Shown: positions 17,628 to 26,810 of the stretch, one piece after another
How the letters are laid out: each line of letters opens with the position of its first letter
How positions within the stretch are numbered: position 1 is the stretch's first letter
From: JBAYDV01 sp041672845
GTDB lineage: Bacteria > Bacteroidota > Bacteroidia > Bacteroidales > UBA932
Reading direction: 5' to 3'
Assembly (NCBI GenBank): GCA_041672845.1
Contig: JBAYYV010000004.1
Coordinates: 1-64,000 of the forward strand
Length of the DNA stretch: 64,000 nt
Notes under the pieces: model-generated
Seen by the model: only the letters and a program-made list of their open reading frames with translations
Database searches by the model: none
What the model was told of the DNA's origin: nothing
Program-made: the position numbers and the translations under genes

Positions 17628-18812
17628 ATGGAAAATTCAAATTATATATGGTACATCCTTGATTGGATAATTTTTGTTTTATCATCATTATCCGTATTAT
17701 ATTTATTTGCTTTTGCTTTTGCTTCTATTTTTCATTGCACTCATAATTACGATAAGAAAAATAAATTTTCTAAAATCTTAGTATTATATCCTGCCTATAA
17801 CGAAAATAAAGTAATAAAAGAAAGCATCAGTAAATTTAGTGAACAAGATTATCCTAGAAATAGTTATGACATAATAGTTATTTCTGATCACATGACTAAA
17901 GAGACTAACGATTGGTTAGCTCAGCAAGATATTATTTTATTACAGCCTTCTTTCCCTCAAAGCTCTAAAGCCAAGTCACTTAAGTACGCTATGGAGAAAG
18001 CTGATAAATTTAAAAATTATGAGATAGTAATTATTTTAGATGCTGATAATATAGTAGATTCAGATTTTTTAAGTAGAATCAATATGGTTTTTCCTAAAGA
18101 AAAAGCTATACAAGCCCATAGAACTAGTAAAAATAGAAATACAGATACAGCCATTTTAGATTCTCTTAGTGAAGAAATTAATAATTCTATTTTTAGAAAG
18201 GGACATGTAAATTTAGGAATTTCATCAGCTCTTATCGGTTCAGGAGAAGCCTTTAATTATGATTGGTTTAAGGCCAATGTAAATAAACTAGAAATTTCTG
18301 GAGAAGATAAAGAATTAGAAGCACTATTATTAAAAGATAAAATCTTTATTAATTATTTAGATGATGTATTCGTGTATGATGAAAAAACTCAAAAAGCTTC
18401 TGGGTATTATAAACAAAGAAGAAGATGGTTAGGGAATCAAGTTTTTTGTGCATATAAAAGCATAAAAGATTTACCTATGGCTATAATTAAATGGAATGTA
18501 GGCTATATGGATAAAATAATCCAATGGCTACAACCCCCTCTCATTTTATTATTCGGTGGAATTTTTATAATAGCTGTATTTATTTCATTTTTAGATTTTA
18601 GTACTTCTATAAAATGGTGGGGATTATGGATTGTTTTTATTTTTACTATGATTATGGCTATTCCAGAGAATTTATGGAATAAAAAAATAATAAAAGCCTT
18701 GCTAAAAACTCCTTTAATTTTTATTATGATGATAACAAATCTTTTTAGATTAAAAGGAACGAATAAAAAATTTATTATACATACAGAAAAAGATTATGAA
18801 AATAGGTATTGA
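17628..18812 (+). CDS. membrane-anchored GT2 glycosyltransferase
   Basis: This 394-residue protein has an N-terminal membrane segment, then a GT2 domain with ILVLYPAYNENKVIKE, the metal-binding VIILDADN, and QRRRWLGNQ, the QxxRW-type motif seen in processive and chain-building GT2 enzymes. Two or three hydrophobic segments follow near the C terminus. The architecture resembles membrane GT2 enzymes of polysaccharide loci. Product not identified. It starts 1 bp after the previous gene and its 3' end overlaps the next gene by 17 bp, so it belongs to the same operon. Confidence 0.88.
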   Translation: MENSNYIWYILDWIIFVLSSLSVLYLFAFAFASIFHCTHNYDKKNKFSKILVLYPAYNENKVIKESISKFSEQDYPRNSYDIIVISDHMTKETNDWLAQQDIILLQPSFPQSSKAKSLKYAMEKADKFKNYEIVIILDADNIVDSDFLSRINMVFPKEKAIQAHRTSKNRNTDTAILDSLSEEINNSIFRKGHVNLGISSALIGSGEAFNYDWFKANVNKLEISGEDKELEALLLKDKIFINYLDDVFVYDEKTQKASGYYKQRRRWLGNQVFCAYKSIKDLPMAIIKWNVGYMDKIIQWLQPPLILLFGGIFIIAVFISFLDFSTSIKWWGLWIVFIFTMIMAIPENLWNKKIIKALLKTPLIFIMMITNLFRLKGTNKKFIIHTEKDYENRY

Positions 18813-19914
18813 GGCTCAAAGAATTTTTAGAAGTAATAAACATGGTATGGATTTCGTGGCATTGGAAACTATACGAGAACTTCAGAAATTTGACCATAAA
18901 AATGAATATTTTATATTCGTAGCTCCTGGAGAAGATATGTGTCTTAAAGAAAGTGATAATTTTCATATTATAATTCTAAAATATCCCACTTATCCTTTAT
19001 GGGAACAGTTTGCACTACCTAGAGCTGTAAATAAATACAAAGTAGATATATTGCACTGTACAAGCAATACTGCTCCTATTAATTGTCCTTGTCCATTAAT
19101 AGTAACTTTACATGATATTATATTTCTAGAGAAAAAAAGAGGAAATAATTCTTCATTGTATCAAAATATGGGCTGGCTATATAGACGTTATGTAGTACCT
19201 CGCATCCTTAAAAAATGTAAACATGTAATTACTGTTTCTAATTTCGAACGCAATCATATAATAGATATTTTAAAATTAGATAAAAATAAAATTTCAACTG
19301 TTTATAATGGATTTGGAAAATATTTCAAACATGATAATAATTTTTTAGAAACTACTTCAAAATATTTTCCGGATAAAGAATATTTCTTTTTCTTAGGTAA
19401 TACAGACCCCAAGAAAAATACAGAAAGAATATTTAAAGCTTACAGTATATATCATGATAAATCTGAATATCCTAAACCATTAATAGTCGCAGATTTAAAC
19501 CAAGAACATATTAATATAATTTTAAATAAATTAGGCAGAATAGATATTACAGATATGATAAAACCCTTAGGTTATGTAAAAAACTCAGATCTTCCCGCGA
19601 TTTATAGTGGATCTACGGCATTCATCTATGCATCATTAAGAGAAAGTTTCGGTATCCCTTTATTAGAAGGTATGTCATGTGGTACTCCTGTCATTACCTC
19701 TAATATCTCAGCCTTACCTGAAATCGCTGGTAAAGGTGCTATCTTAATAAATCCTTTCGATGAATTAGAAATATCTGATAATATGTTAGCTTTAGAAAAT
19801 AAACCTGAAATGAGAAAAGAATATATAGCTAAGGGATATGAACGTATTAAAATGTTTAGCTGGGAAAATACCGCTAAAAACACCCTAAAGCTATATAAAA
19901 AAATAATTGACTAA
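18796..19914 (+). CDS. GT4 glycosyltransferase
   Basis: This 372-residue GT-B fold retaining transferase begins MKIGIEAQRIFRSNKHGMDF. The C-terminal donor-binding domain shows FFLGNTDPKKNTERIFKAY, then a C-terminal ESFGIPLLEGMSCGTPVITS, where the EX7E-type motif of the GT4 family lies. It overlaps the preceding gene by 17 bp. It closes the first plus-strand stretch of the polysaccharide operon. Sugar donor unknown. Confidence 0.9.
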   Translation: MKIGIEAQRIFRSNKHGMDFVALETIRELQKFDHKNEYFIFVAPGEDMCLKESDNFHIIILKYPTYPLWEQFALPRAVNKYKVDILHCTSNTAPINCPCPLIVTLHDIIFLEKKRGNNSSLYQNMGWLYRRYVVPRILKKCKHVITVSNFERNHIIDILKLDKNKISTVYNGFGKYFKHDNNFLETTSKYFPDKEYFFFLGNTDPKKNTERIFKAYSIYHDKSEYPKPLIVADLNQEHINIILNKLGRIDITDMIKPLGYVKNSDLPAIYSGSTAFIYASLRESFGIPLLEGMSCGTPVITSNISALPEIAGKGAILINPFDELEISDNMLALENKPEMRKEYIAKGYERIKMFSWENTAKNTLKLYKKIID

Positions 19915-19931
19915 TATTTTCCTAAAATATT
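19913..19931. terminator. AT-only hairpin between convergent glycosyltransferase genes
   Basis: AATATTTT and AAAATATT form an 8-bp perfect stem with a CCT loop, sitting in the 16-bp gap between two convergent genes. It could end both transcripts. The stem contains no G-C pair, so the call is tentative. Confidence 0.3.
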
Positions 19932-21076
19932 TATTTAGACAAAATACTATCCATTACTTTTTTCATCTGAATCATCCAGTCTAATTTACCTTCTATGGAA
20001 GAACGAATATTATTATGTGTTAAATTTAAATTATTATAAAAAGTAATTAATAATTTAATATCTATTGGCGTTTCATCTGCAGGTACTTTAATAATGTATT
20101 CTTTATTTTCGAAATCTTCATCCGTTTCAGAATAAACAAATGGAATACCCCTAGCTGCATACTCTCTATTTTTTAAAGTTTTTATTTTATCTATACCAGA
20201 TCTATGTCTTCCTAAAGAAGCTATTCCAAGATCAGATAATTCAAAAACATCATTTAATTCATCTCCATTTCTATTACCATAAAATACCACTCTGTTTTCT
20301 AATTTTCTTTCTTTTACTAAATTCACTAATTTATTATATTCTGCACCATAACCTCTACCTACTAAATGAAATAATAAATCTGGATTATTACCTTTATTCT
20401 TATAATATAAAGCCATTCCTTCTATCAGCCTATCTATCCCATGCCAATAATGTACTTCAGAAACTGATATCATATTGAAAACTCCATTATTTTTGATTTT
20501 ATTCAAAGGTCTCTTAATACATGGAATAGAATCAAAATCTACCCCATTGGATATTTCTATATTGCGCTGACCAAAAATCGTAGGGTATGACGTAAAAGAT
20601 ACAAAAGAATCTATTGACTTAGCATATCTTTTTCTATAACACTTATCTAATAAAAGTTTAACTTTGTCAGGCCATCTAGCATATTTGAATTCTTTATCGT
20701 ATGGATACGTAGGAATTTCCACTAAAATTTTAATAGATAAATTTATTTTTCTTATTGTTTTTAATGCATTAATTAAAAACAATGATGCATTCATATCATG
20801 CCTAATATAAATAATATCTATATTATGATTTTTTACTTGTTGAACTATAAAAGAATAATCTATTCTTTTTCTAATTTTAGCTTTTATACCCTTACCATAA
20901 AAAAATATAGGTTTATCATTTACAAAAACTGCTTGATTTTCATCTTCTAAGAAATCTGAATATAATAAATCAGTATCATAACCTAATTTTTTAAGTGCAT
21001 TAACTTGAGATAAAATTTTTTTATTTATTCCACTATAAGAATTTCTTCCATTAAATACGTAATATAAAATTTTCAT
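19931..21076 (-). CDS. GT4 glycosyltransferase, opposite orientation
   Basis: This 381-residue protein has the GT-B layout: a start with YYVFNGRNSYSGINKKILSQ, a central IEISNGVDFDSIP, then FHLVGRGYGAEYNKLVNLV and VVFYGNR in the donor-binding half. It is the only gene inverted within the polysaccharide locus. Its own TATATTTG box lies just upstream at 21108. The inversion suggests independent expression, perhaps a later insertion that modifies the polymer. The usual ESFG-type donor motif is not clear, so catalytic details are uncertain. Confidence 0.8.
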   Translation of the reverse strand: MKILYYVFNGRNSYSGINKKILSQVNALKKLGYDTDLLYSDFLEDENQAVFVNDKPIFFYGKGIKAKIRKRIDYSFIVQQVKNHNIDIIYIRHDMNASLFLINALKTIRKINLSIKILVEIPTYPYDKEFKYARWPDKVKLLLDKCYRKRYAKSIDSFVSFTSYPTIFGQRNIEISNGVDFDSIPCIKRPLNKIKNNGVFNMISVSEVHYWHGIDRLIEGMALYYKNKGNNPDLLFHLVGRGYGAEYNKLVNLVKERKLENRVVFYGNRNGDELNDVFELSDLGIASLGRHRSGIDKIKTLKNREYAARGIPFVYSETDEDFENKEYIIKVPADETPIDIKLLITFYNNLNLTHNNIRSSIEGKLDWMIQMKKVMDSILSK

Positions 21077-21107
21077 AGAATTTATTTAAGAGTCATATAT
21101 TGATTAA

Positions 21108-21115
21108 CAAATATA
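21108..21115 (-). promoter_or_regulatory. -7 promoter box for the inverted GT4 gene
   Basis: The minus strand reads TATATTTG, a TAnnTTTG match. The start codon is at 21074-21076, so the predicted leader is about 27 nt. Confidence 0.5.
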
Positions 21116-21137
21116 ACAATATATTTAATGAAATTTT

Positions 21138-21145
21138 TATCTTTG
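21138..21145 (+). promoter_or_regulatory. -7 promoter box for the second polysaccharide transcript
   Basis: TATCTTTG on the plus strand, 10 bp before the ATG at 21156. It faces away from the box at 21108, so this is a compact divergent promoter that restarts transcription of the locus. Confidence 0.6.
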
Positions 21146-21155
21146 TTATACATTT

Positions 21156-22370
21156 ATGAAAACACTTATTATATTATTTTGGATTTTTATATTTATTATT
21201 TTCTATACCTATTTAGGATATGGAATACTACTTTATGTATTAGTTAAAATTAAAAGGCTTTTTATTAAAAAAGTAAATCTTCCCTTAAATAAAAATACAT
21301 TACCCACTGTTTCGTTACTTATAGCAGCATTTAATGAAGAAGATATTATCGAAGAGAAAATGATAAATAATTACTCTTTAAAGTATCCATCTGATCTTTT
21401 TAATATAGTATGGGTAACAGATGGTTGTACTGATAATACGGATAAACTCATAAATAAATATATAGGAAATCATGATGGTAAACCCCAAGTCTTATTATTT
21501 CATGAAAAATATCGTAATGGAAAAACAGCAGCAGTAAATAGAGCCATTCCATTATTAAATAGTGATATTATAGTTCTGACTGACGCTAATACCATGATTA
21601 ACCAAAATGCTATCCTAGAAATAATAAAGGAATTTCAAAATCCTAAAGTAGGATGCGTAGCTGGAGAAAAGGTAGTAGTAATCAGTAATAAAGACAACGC
21701 GGCGGGATCTGAAGGAATTTATTGGAAATATGAATCTACATTAAAAAAACTTGATTGGGAATTAAATTCAGCTGTAGGTGCAGCTGGTGAATTATACGCT
21801 ATAAGAAGAAAATTATTTATAAAAATGCCTAATGACACTTTATTAGATGATTTCATAATGTCCATGAGAATAGCCATGAAAGGATATAAAATAGCATATT
21901 GCAATAAAGCTTATGCTAAAGAAGATTCATCATTAAATATCAAAGAGGAACAAAAAAGGAAAGTACGTATTTCCGCAGGCGGAATACAGTCTATATATAG
22001 ATTAAAACCACTTCTTAATATATTCAAATATAGAACTCTATCTTTTCAATATATATCACATAGAGTTTTAAGATGGAGTATTACACCTATTTCTATATTT
22101 TTATTACTTCTCATTAATATTATTATAGCATTTATTACTAAAGATTTTACTAATTTTTACTCTATAATATTAATACTTCAAATTCTCTTTTATATTATGG
22201 GATTAATAGGTAAAATATTAGCAGACAAACAAATAAAAAATATAGTATTATATATCCCCTACTATTTTCTATTTATGAATGTAAATGTCATAAAAGGATT
22301 CTTTTATCTTTATAATAGAAATAGTAATAATAGTGTTTGGGAAAAGGCCAAAAGGAAATATAATGACTAA
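21156..22370 (+). CDS. membrane GT2 glycosyltransferase
   Basis: This 404-residue protein has an N-terminal membrane helix, then a GT2 domain with VSLLIAAFNEEDIIEEKM, VWVTDGCTDNTDKL, the metal-binding VLTDANTMI and KRKVRISAGGIQ (RxxW-like position), and three to four C-terminal membrane helices. The arrangement resembles processive and chain-extending GT2 enzymes. Its start lies 10 bp after a promoter box, and its end overlaps the next gene by 8 bp, pointing to a two-gene transcript. Donor unknown. Confidence 0.88.
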   Translation: MKTLIILFWIFIFIIFYTYLGYGILLYVLVKIKRLFIKKVNLPLNKNTLPTVSLLIAAFNEEDIIEEKMINNYSLKYPSDLFNIVWVTDGCTDNTDKLINKYIGNHDGKPQVLLFHEKYRNGKTAAVNRAIPLLNSDIIVLTDANTMINQNAILEIIKEFQNPKVGCVAGEKVVVISNKDNAAGSEGIYWKYESTLKKLDWELNSAVGAAGELYAIRRKLFIKMPNDTLLDDFIMSMRIAMKGYKIAYCNKAYAKEDSSLNIKEEQKRKVRISAGGIQSIYRLKPLLNIFKYRTLSFQYISHRVLRWSITPISIFLLLLINIIIAFITKDFTNFYSIILILQILFYIMGLIGKILADKQIKNIVLYIPYYFLFMNVNVIKGFFYLYNRNSNNSVWEKAKRKYND

Positions 22371-23400
22371 AATATATAATACATCTGATACTCATAAAGA
22401 AAGTAATAAAAATATAGGTAAAACAGCTTTAAAAATATTAATCGAATTAATAATTTTATGCTTTGCTATATATGATTATATATATATATCCAAAATTTTT
22501 CTAATTACTCCTATAATATTTTTACTAAGTTTAATATTTTTACTAATAAGTATATATAAAAGAAAAATATCATTTTTTATTCCTCTTATATCTTTAATAC
22601 TTAGCTGTAATTTTATTGGAGGACTGTATCATTTTAATATAAAAAATAAACCCCACGAAGCTATTAACGGAATCAAAGTAGCCACTTACAATGTACATGG
22701 TTTTAATCATCATGAAAAATCTACAATACTAAATGTGACCAACCAACTAATAGTAGAAAAACCACAAATAGTATGTTTACAGGAATTTCAAGGAGATATT
22801 CATAAAAAAGAATGGGATTATATAAAAAAATATTTCCCATATTATGCTATAGAAAATGGAAAAGAAGACGAAAATAGACTTGCTATTTTTAGTAAATATC
22901 CTATAATAGAACATGAAATTATATTTAAAAAAAATCTAAATGGAGCACACTACGCAGATATAATTATAAATGATCTTACAGTAAGAGTAATCGATGTCCA
23001 TTTTCAAACTACAGGAATATCCCAGATAATAAATAAAGGAACAGATAAAATAATGTCTGTTTCTAATTTCAATAGAATCATTCGAGGAAAACAAGCTGAA
23101 TATTTAGCTAAGTATATTAATTCATTACAAACTCCAACTATAGTATGTGGTGATTTTAATAGTACACCATTATCATATACTTATAAAATAATAAATCATG
23201 AATTGGAAGATGGATATAGAAAAATCGGTGAAAAATATCCTACTTCTTTTAATGGATTCTATCAATTACTTAGAATAGACTATATATTTTCATCCACTGA
23301 ATTAGAATGTACAAAATATTATACTGTAAAAAGTAGATTAAGTGACCATTACCCTGTATTCTCTACATTAAAATTAAAGTGGGCTTATATAGCAGATTAA
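22363..23400 (+). CDS. membrane-anchored endonuclease/exonuclease/phosphatase family protein
   Basis: This 345-residue protein has about three hydrophobic N-terminal helices and then an EEP-fold domain. The metal and phosphate site motifs are VATYNVHGFN, CLQEFQ, TIVCGDFNSTP and the C-terminal SDHYPVF. Family members act on phosphodiesters in nucleic acids or lipids; the membrane anchor and the polysaccharide setting make a phosphatase or phosphodiesterase acting on a lipid-linked or envelope substrate more likely than a nuclease. That is inference. I start at the ATG at 22363, overlapping the previous gene by 8 bp. It converges on the histidine kinase gene with a 4-bp overlap. Confidence 0.82.
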   Translation: MTKIYNTSDTHKESNKNIGKTALKILIELIILCFAIYDYIYISKIFLITPIIFLLSLIFLLISIYKRKISFFIPLISLILSCNFIGGLYHFNIKNKPHEAINGIKVATYNVHGFNHHEKSTILNVTNQLIVEKPQIVCLQEFQGDIHKKEWDYIKKYFPYYAIENGKEDENRLAIFSKYPIIEHEIIFKKNLNGAHYADIIINDLTVRVIDVHFQTTGISQIINKGTDKIMSVSNFNRIIRGKQAEYLAKYINSLQTPTIVCGDFNSTPLSYTYKIINHELEDGYRKIGEKYPTSFNGFYQLLRIDYIFSSTELECTKYYTVKSRLSDHYPVFSTLKLKWAYIAD

Positions 23401-24521
23401 ATATGCTGAGGTAATATAAAAGAAAAAGAAGAACCTTTTCCTAAAATAGATTTTACTTCTAATTTACCACCATTCTTAATAATAAAATCTCTAGTCAATA
23501 ATAATCCTAATCCTGATCCTTTCTCATTATTAGTCCCAGGTGTAGAGAAATCTACTGTTCCCTCTTCTACTTTTTCTATAAGTTTTTCATTCATCCCTTT
23601 TCCTTCATCTATTACACTGAAACGAATATTATTCTCTTCTGGAATTATTTTAACAGTTATAGTAGAATTTTCTTCAGAAAATTTTATAGCATTATAAACT
23701 AGATTCCTGAATATAGTTTTTAGCATATCGATATCTACCAAAATGTTATAATTTCCTTCTGGTTTTTCAATATTTAAAGCAATACTCTTATTTTCTGCTA
23801 TTTTTTTAAGCATCTCTAAAGAAGTTTCAGTAACATCTATAGCATTATATTCTTTCAATACTGGCTTTAATGATCCAACTTGGCTCTTAGTCCATTTAAG
23901 TAAATTATCAAATAAATCAAAGCCTTCTTCAGATACAGAATTTACAGTATTTAACATCTCTACGATATCTTCATCTACTTTATAATCTTTTATTCTAATT
24001 ACTAAATAATTCATTATCATTTTAATGGTAGCTAATGGAGATCTTAAATCATGAGCAATTACAGAATATAACTGATCTCGAGATTTCATAGTTTTAGCTA
24101 AAGTCTCAGCTTGTTTCTTAATTATTCTTTTAGAAGCTACTACAGATAATTGAAATTGTAATCTTTGTAATAAGACAGCATTATTAAAAGGCTTAGAAAC
24201 AAAATCACTAGCACCTACTTTAAACCCTTCTACTATATCATCGGAACTATTCAAAGCTGTAAGTAAAATAATAGGTAAATCTTCATTCCCCATTTTATTA
24301 CGTACATGATTACATACATCGAAACCGCTTAATCCTGGCATCATAACATCTAATAATACTATATCTGGATTTTCTTTAGAAATTATTTCTAAAGCTTCTT
24401 CGCCAGAACTTGCAGAAATAATATTATATTTCTGTTTTTTTAATATAGCTCTAAGTAAAATGACATTAGGTGCAATATCATCTACTATTAATACTTGGTA
24501 ATTTTCAGGATTAATTTTCAT
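23397..24521 (-). CDS. receiver-histidine kinase hybrid
   Basis: This 374-residue soluble protein has an N-terminal receiver domain (acidic DD at 14-15, phospho-acceptor Asp58 in IVLLDVMMPGLSGF, Lys110 in FVSKPF). A histidine kinase core follows: H-box His157 in IAHDLRSPLATIK, N-box NLVYNAIKFS, G1 DEGKGM and G2 GSGLGLLLTRDF. There is no sensor or membrane segment, so input probably comes through the receiver. With the receiver-only protein at 10858 and the receiver-like transferase at 11235, it could form a phosphorelay that tunes polysaccharide synthesis. Its start is 1 bp after the UDP-xylose synthase stop on the same strand. Confidence 0.93.
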   Translation of the reverse strand: MKINPENYQVLIVDDIAPNVILLRAILKKQKYNIISASSGEEALEIISKENPDIVLLDVMMPGLSGFDVCNHVRNKMGNEDLPIILLTALNSSDDIVEGFKVGASDFVSKPFNNAVLLQRLQFQLSVVASKRIIKKQAETLAKTMKSRDQLYSVIAHDLRSPLATIKMIMNYLVIRIKDYKVDEDIVEMLNTVNSVSEEGFDLFDNLLKWTKSQVGSLKPVLKEYNAIDVTETSLEMLKKIAENKSIALNIEKPEGNYNILVDIDMLKTIFRNLVYNAIKFSEENSTITVKIIPEENNIRFSVIDEGKGMNEKLIEKVEEGTVDFSTPGTNNEKGSGLGLLLTRDFIIKNGGKLEVKSILGKGSSFSFILPQHI

Positions 24522-24522
24522 A

Positions 24523-25455
24523 TTAATATTTTCTAAAAAATTCTATCGTTTTTTTTAAGCCTTGTTCAAGTTTTATGGCAGGATCCCAATCCATAACAGA
24601 TTTAGCTAAACTAATATCTGGTTTTCTCTGACGAGGATCATCTCCAGGTAATGGTCTGTAAACTATTTTAGATTTAGAATCGCACAATTCTATAACTTTT
24701 TTAGCTAATTCTAAAATAGTAAATTCATCTGGATTACCTAAATTTACAGGTCCTACAAAATCATCAGGAGTAGTTTCCATAACTTTCGTCATACCATCTA
24801 CTAAATCGTCTACATACTGAAAACTTCTAGTTTGGTTACCATCACCATATATAGTAAGATCTTCATTATGTAAAGCTTGCATAATAAAATTTGAAACCAC
24901 TCTACCATCATGAGGCATCATGTTAGGTCCATAAGTATTAAAAATTCTAATCAATTTTATTTTCACATCTCTTTCTCTATGATAATCCATACATAAAGTT
25001 TCAGCACATCTTTTTCCTTCATCATAACATGAACGAATACCTATAGGATTTACATTACCCCAATAACTTTCATTCTGAATACTGCAAGAAGGATCTCCAT
25101 ATACTTCTGAAGTAGATGCCTGAAGAACTTTAGCTTTAGTTTTACGAGCAAGTTCTAACATATTTATAGCACCCATCACAGATGTTTTAACAGTTTTAAT
25201 AGGATTATGCTGATAATGCACTGGGGAAGCAGGACATGCTAAATTATATACTTCATCTACTTCAAATAAATAAGGTAATATAACATCGTGTCTCACCATT
25301 TCGAAATTAGGGTTAGATAAATATTTTTTTATATTCTCTTTAGAACCGGTATAATAATTATCCATACAGATAACATCATATCCTTCATCTAATAATTTAC
25401 CACACAAATGAGAGCCTATAAATCCTGCTCCTCCTGTAACTAATATTTTTTTCAT
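24523..25455 (-). CDS. UDP-glucuronate decarboxylase (UDP-xylose synthase)
   Basis: This 310-residue short-chain dehydrogenase-fold protein converts UDP-glucuronate to UDP-xylose with internal NAD. It shows the Rossmann loop GGAGFIGSHL, VYNLACPASPVHYQ that is specific to the UXS branch, STSEVYGDP, the catalytic Tyr and Lys in RSCYDEGKRCAE, and RSFQYVDDLVDG. It is the product-forming partner of the UDP-glucose dehydrogenase 14 bp upstream, so together they give UDP-xylose from UDP-glucose, a likely donor for the polysaccharide made by the adjacent locus. Confidence 0.93.
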   Translation of the reverse strand: MKKILVTGGAGFIGSHLCGKLLDEGYDVICMDNYYTGSKENIKKYLSNPNFEMVRHDVILPYLFEVDEVYNLACPASPVHYQHNPIKTVKTSVMGAINMLELARKTKAKVLQASTSEVYGDPSCSIQNESYWGNVNPIGIRSCYDEGKRCAETLCMDYHRERDVKIKLIRIFNTYGPNMMPHDGRVVSNFIMQALHNEDLTIYGDGNQTRSFQYVDDLVDGMTKVMETTPDDFVGPVNLGNPDEFTILELAKKVIELCDSKSKIVYRPLPGDDPRQRKPDISLAKSVMDWDPAIKLEQGLKKTIEFFRKY

Positions 25456-25469
25456 AATGTAATTGATAC

Positions 25470-26792
25470 TTAATCATTGTAACCACCTATAGAATAATAT
25501 TTAAACCCTTCTTCCTGTAAAGATTTATATTCGTAAATATTTCTACCATCCACTAAAATATTACCTTTCATTTTTTCTTTAAGTTTTTTCAAATTTAATA
25601 TTCTGAATTCTTTCCACTCTGTTAATAAAGCCACAGCATCAGCACTTTCTGCACAATCATATAAATTTTCACAATATGTCAATTTATCAGCATACTTAGC
25701 CTTGACTGCATTCATAGCAATAGGATCAAAAACTCTAATTTTAGCACCATTTTCTAATAAATCATCTATTATTACTAAAGAAGGAGATTCTCTAATATCG
25801 TCAGTATCGGGCTTAAAGGAAAGCCCCCAAATACCAATTGTTTTATTTTTTAAATCACCCTTGAATGCTAAATTAAGTTTATCTACTACTATATGTTTTT
25901 GTTTTTCATTTACTCTTTCTACAGCAGATATAACCTGCATATCAATATCATTTTCTAAAGCAGTTTGGCGTAGAGCTTTAACATCTTTTGGAAAACATGA
26001 ACCACCATAACCACATCCTGGATATAAAAATTTATTACCTATCCTAGTATCAGAAGCAACTCCTTTTCTTACATTATTAACATCAGCTCCTGTAATTTCA
26101 CATAATTTAGCTACTTCATTCATAAAACTGATTCGAGTAGCTAACATAGCATTAGAAACATATTTAGTCATCTCAGCTGATAAAATATCCATAAATATAA
26201 CTCTATAGTTTTTTAGTAAAAATGGTCTATATAATTGTTCTAATAACTTTCTGGATTTTTCTGAATCTGTGCCAATAACTACTCTATCAGGATGCATAAA
26301 ATCATCTATAGCAGCACCTTCTTTTAAAAATTCTGGATTAGAAGCTACACCAAATTCCATTTTTACATTACGTTTAGCTAAAGCTTTATTCACAGCTTTT
26401 CTAACTTTATAACTTGTACCTACCGGAACAGTACTTTTCGTAACTAAAACTATAAAATGATTAAGATTTTCTCCTACATAAGAAGCTACATTTAATACAT
26501 ATTTTAAATCAGCACTTCCATCTTCATCTGAAGGAGTTCCCACAGCAATGAATACAATATCTACATCGTCAATACATTCTTTTAATTCAGTAAGAAAAAA
26601 TAATCGATTTGCGTTTATATTAGATTTAACCATTTCTTCTAACCCGGGTTCATATATAGGCAAAATACCTTTATTCAAATTTGAAATTTTATCAATATCT
26701 GTGTCTATACAATATACTTTAGCCCCCATTTCAGAAAAACATGTTCCTGAAACTAATCCTACATATCCTGTACCTACAATAGCTATATTCAT
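25470..26792 (-). CDS. ugd: UDP-glucose 6-dehydrogenase
   Basis: This 440-residue enzyme oxidises UDP-glucose to UDP-glucuronate with two NAD. Motifs are GTGYVGLVSGTCFSEMG at the start, VAVGTPSDEDG, and the catalytic Cys in YGGSCFPKDV; the C-terminal half has IGIWGLSFKPDTDDIRESPS. I start at the ATG at 26790-26792. The open frame extends 20 residues further, but those residues are the 3' end of tmRNA read as protein. The gene begins only about 18 bp after the tmRNA 3' end and has no visible promoter in between, so it is probably reached by read-through from the tmRNA promoter. Confidence 0.96.
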   Translation of the reverse strand: MNIAIVGTGYVGLVSGTCFSEMGAKVYCIDTDIDKISNLNKGILPIYEPGLEEMVKSNINANRLFFLTELKECIDDVDIVFIAVGTPSDEDGSADLKYVLNVASYVGENLNHFIVLVTKSTVPVGTSYKVRKAVNKALAKRNVKMEFGVASNPEFLKEGAAIDDFMHPDRVVIGTDSEKSRKLLEQLYRPFLLKNYRVIFMDILSAEMTKYVSNAMLATRISFMNEVAKLCEITGADVNNVRKGVASDTRIGNKFLYPGCGYGGSCFPKDVKALRQTALENDIDMQVISAVERVNEKQKHIVVDKLNLAFKGDLKNKTIGIWGLSFKPDTDDIRESPSLVIIDDLLENGAKIRVFDPIAMNAVKAKYADKLTYCENLYDCAESADAVALLTEWKEFRILNLKKLKEKMKGNILVDGRNIYEYKSLQEEGFKYYSIGGYND

Positions 26793-26810
26793 AGTTAAAA
26801 GTTTATAATT

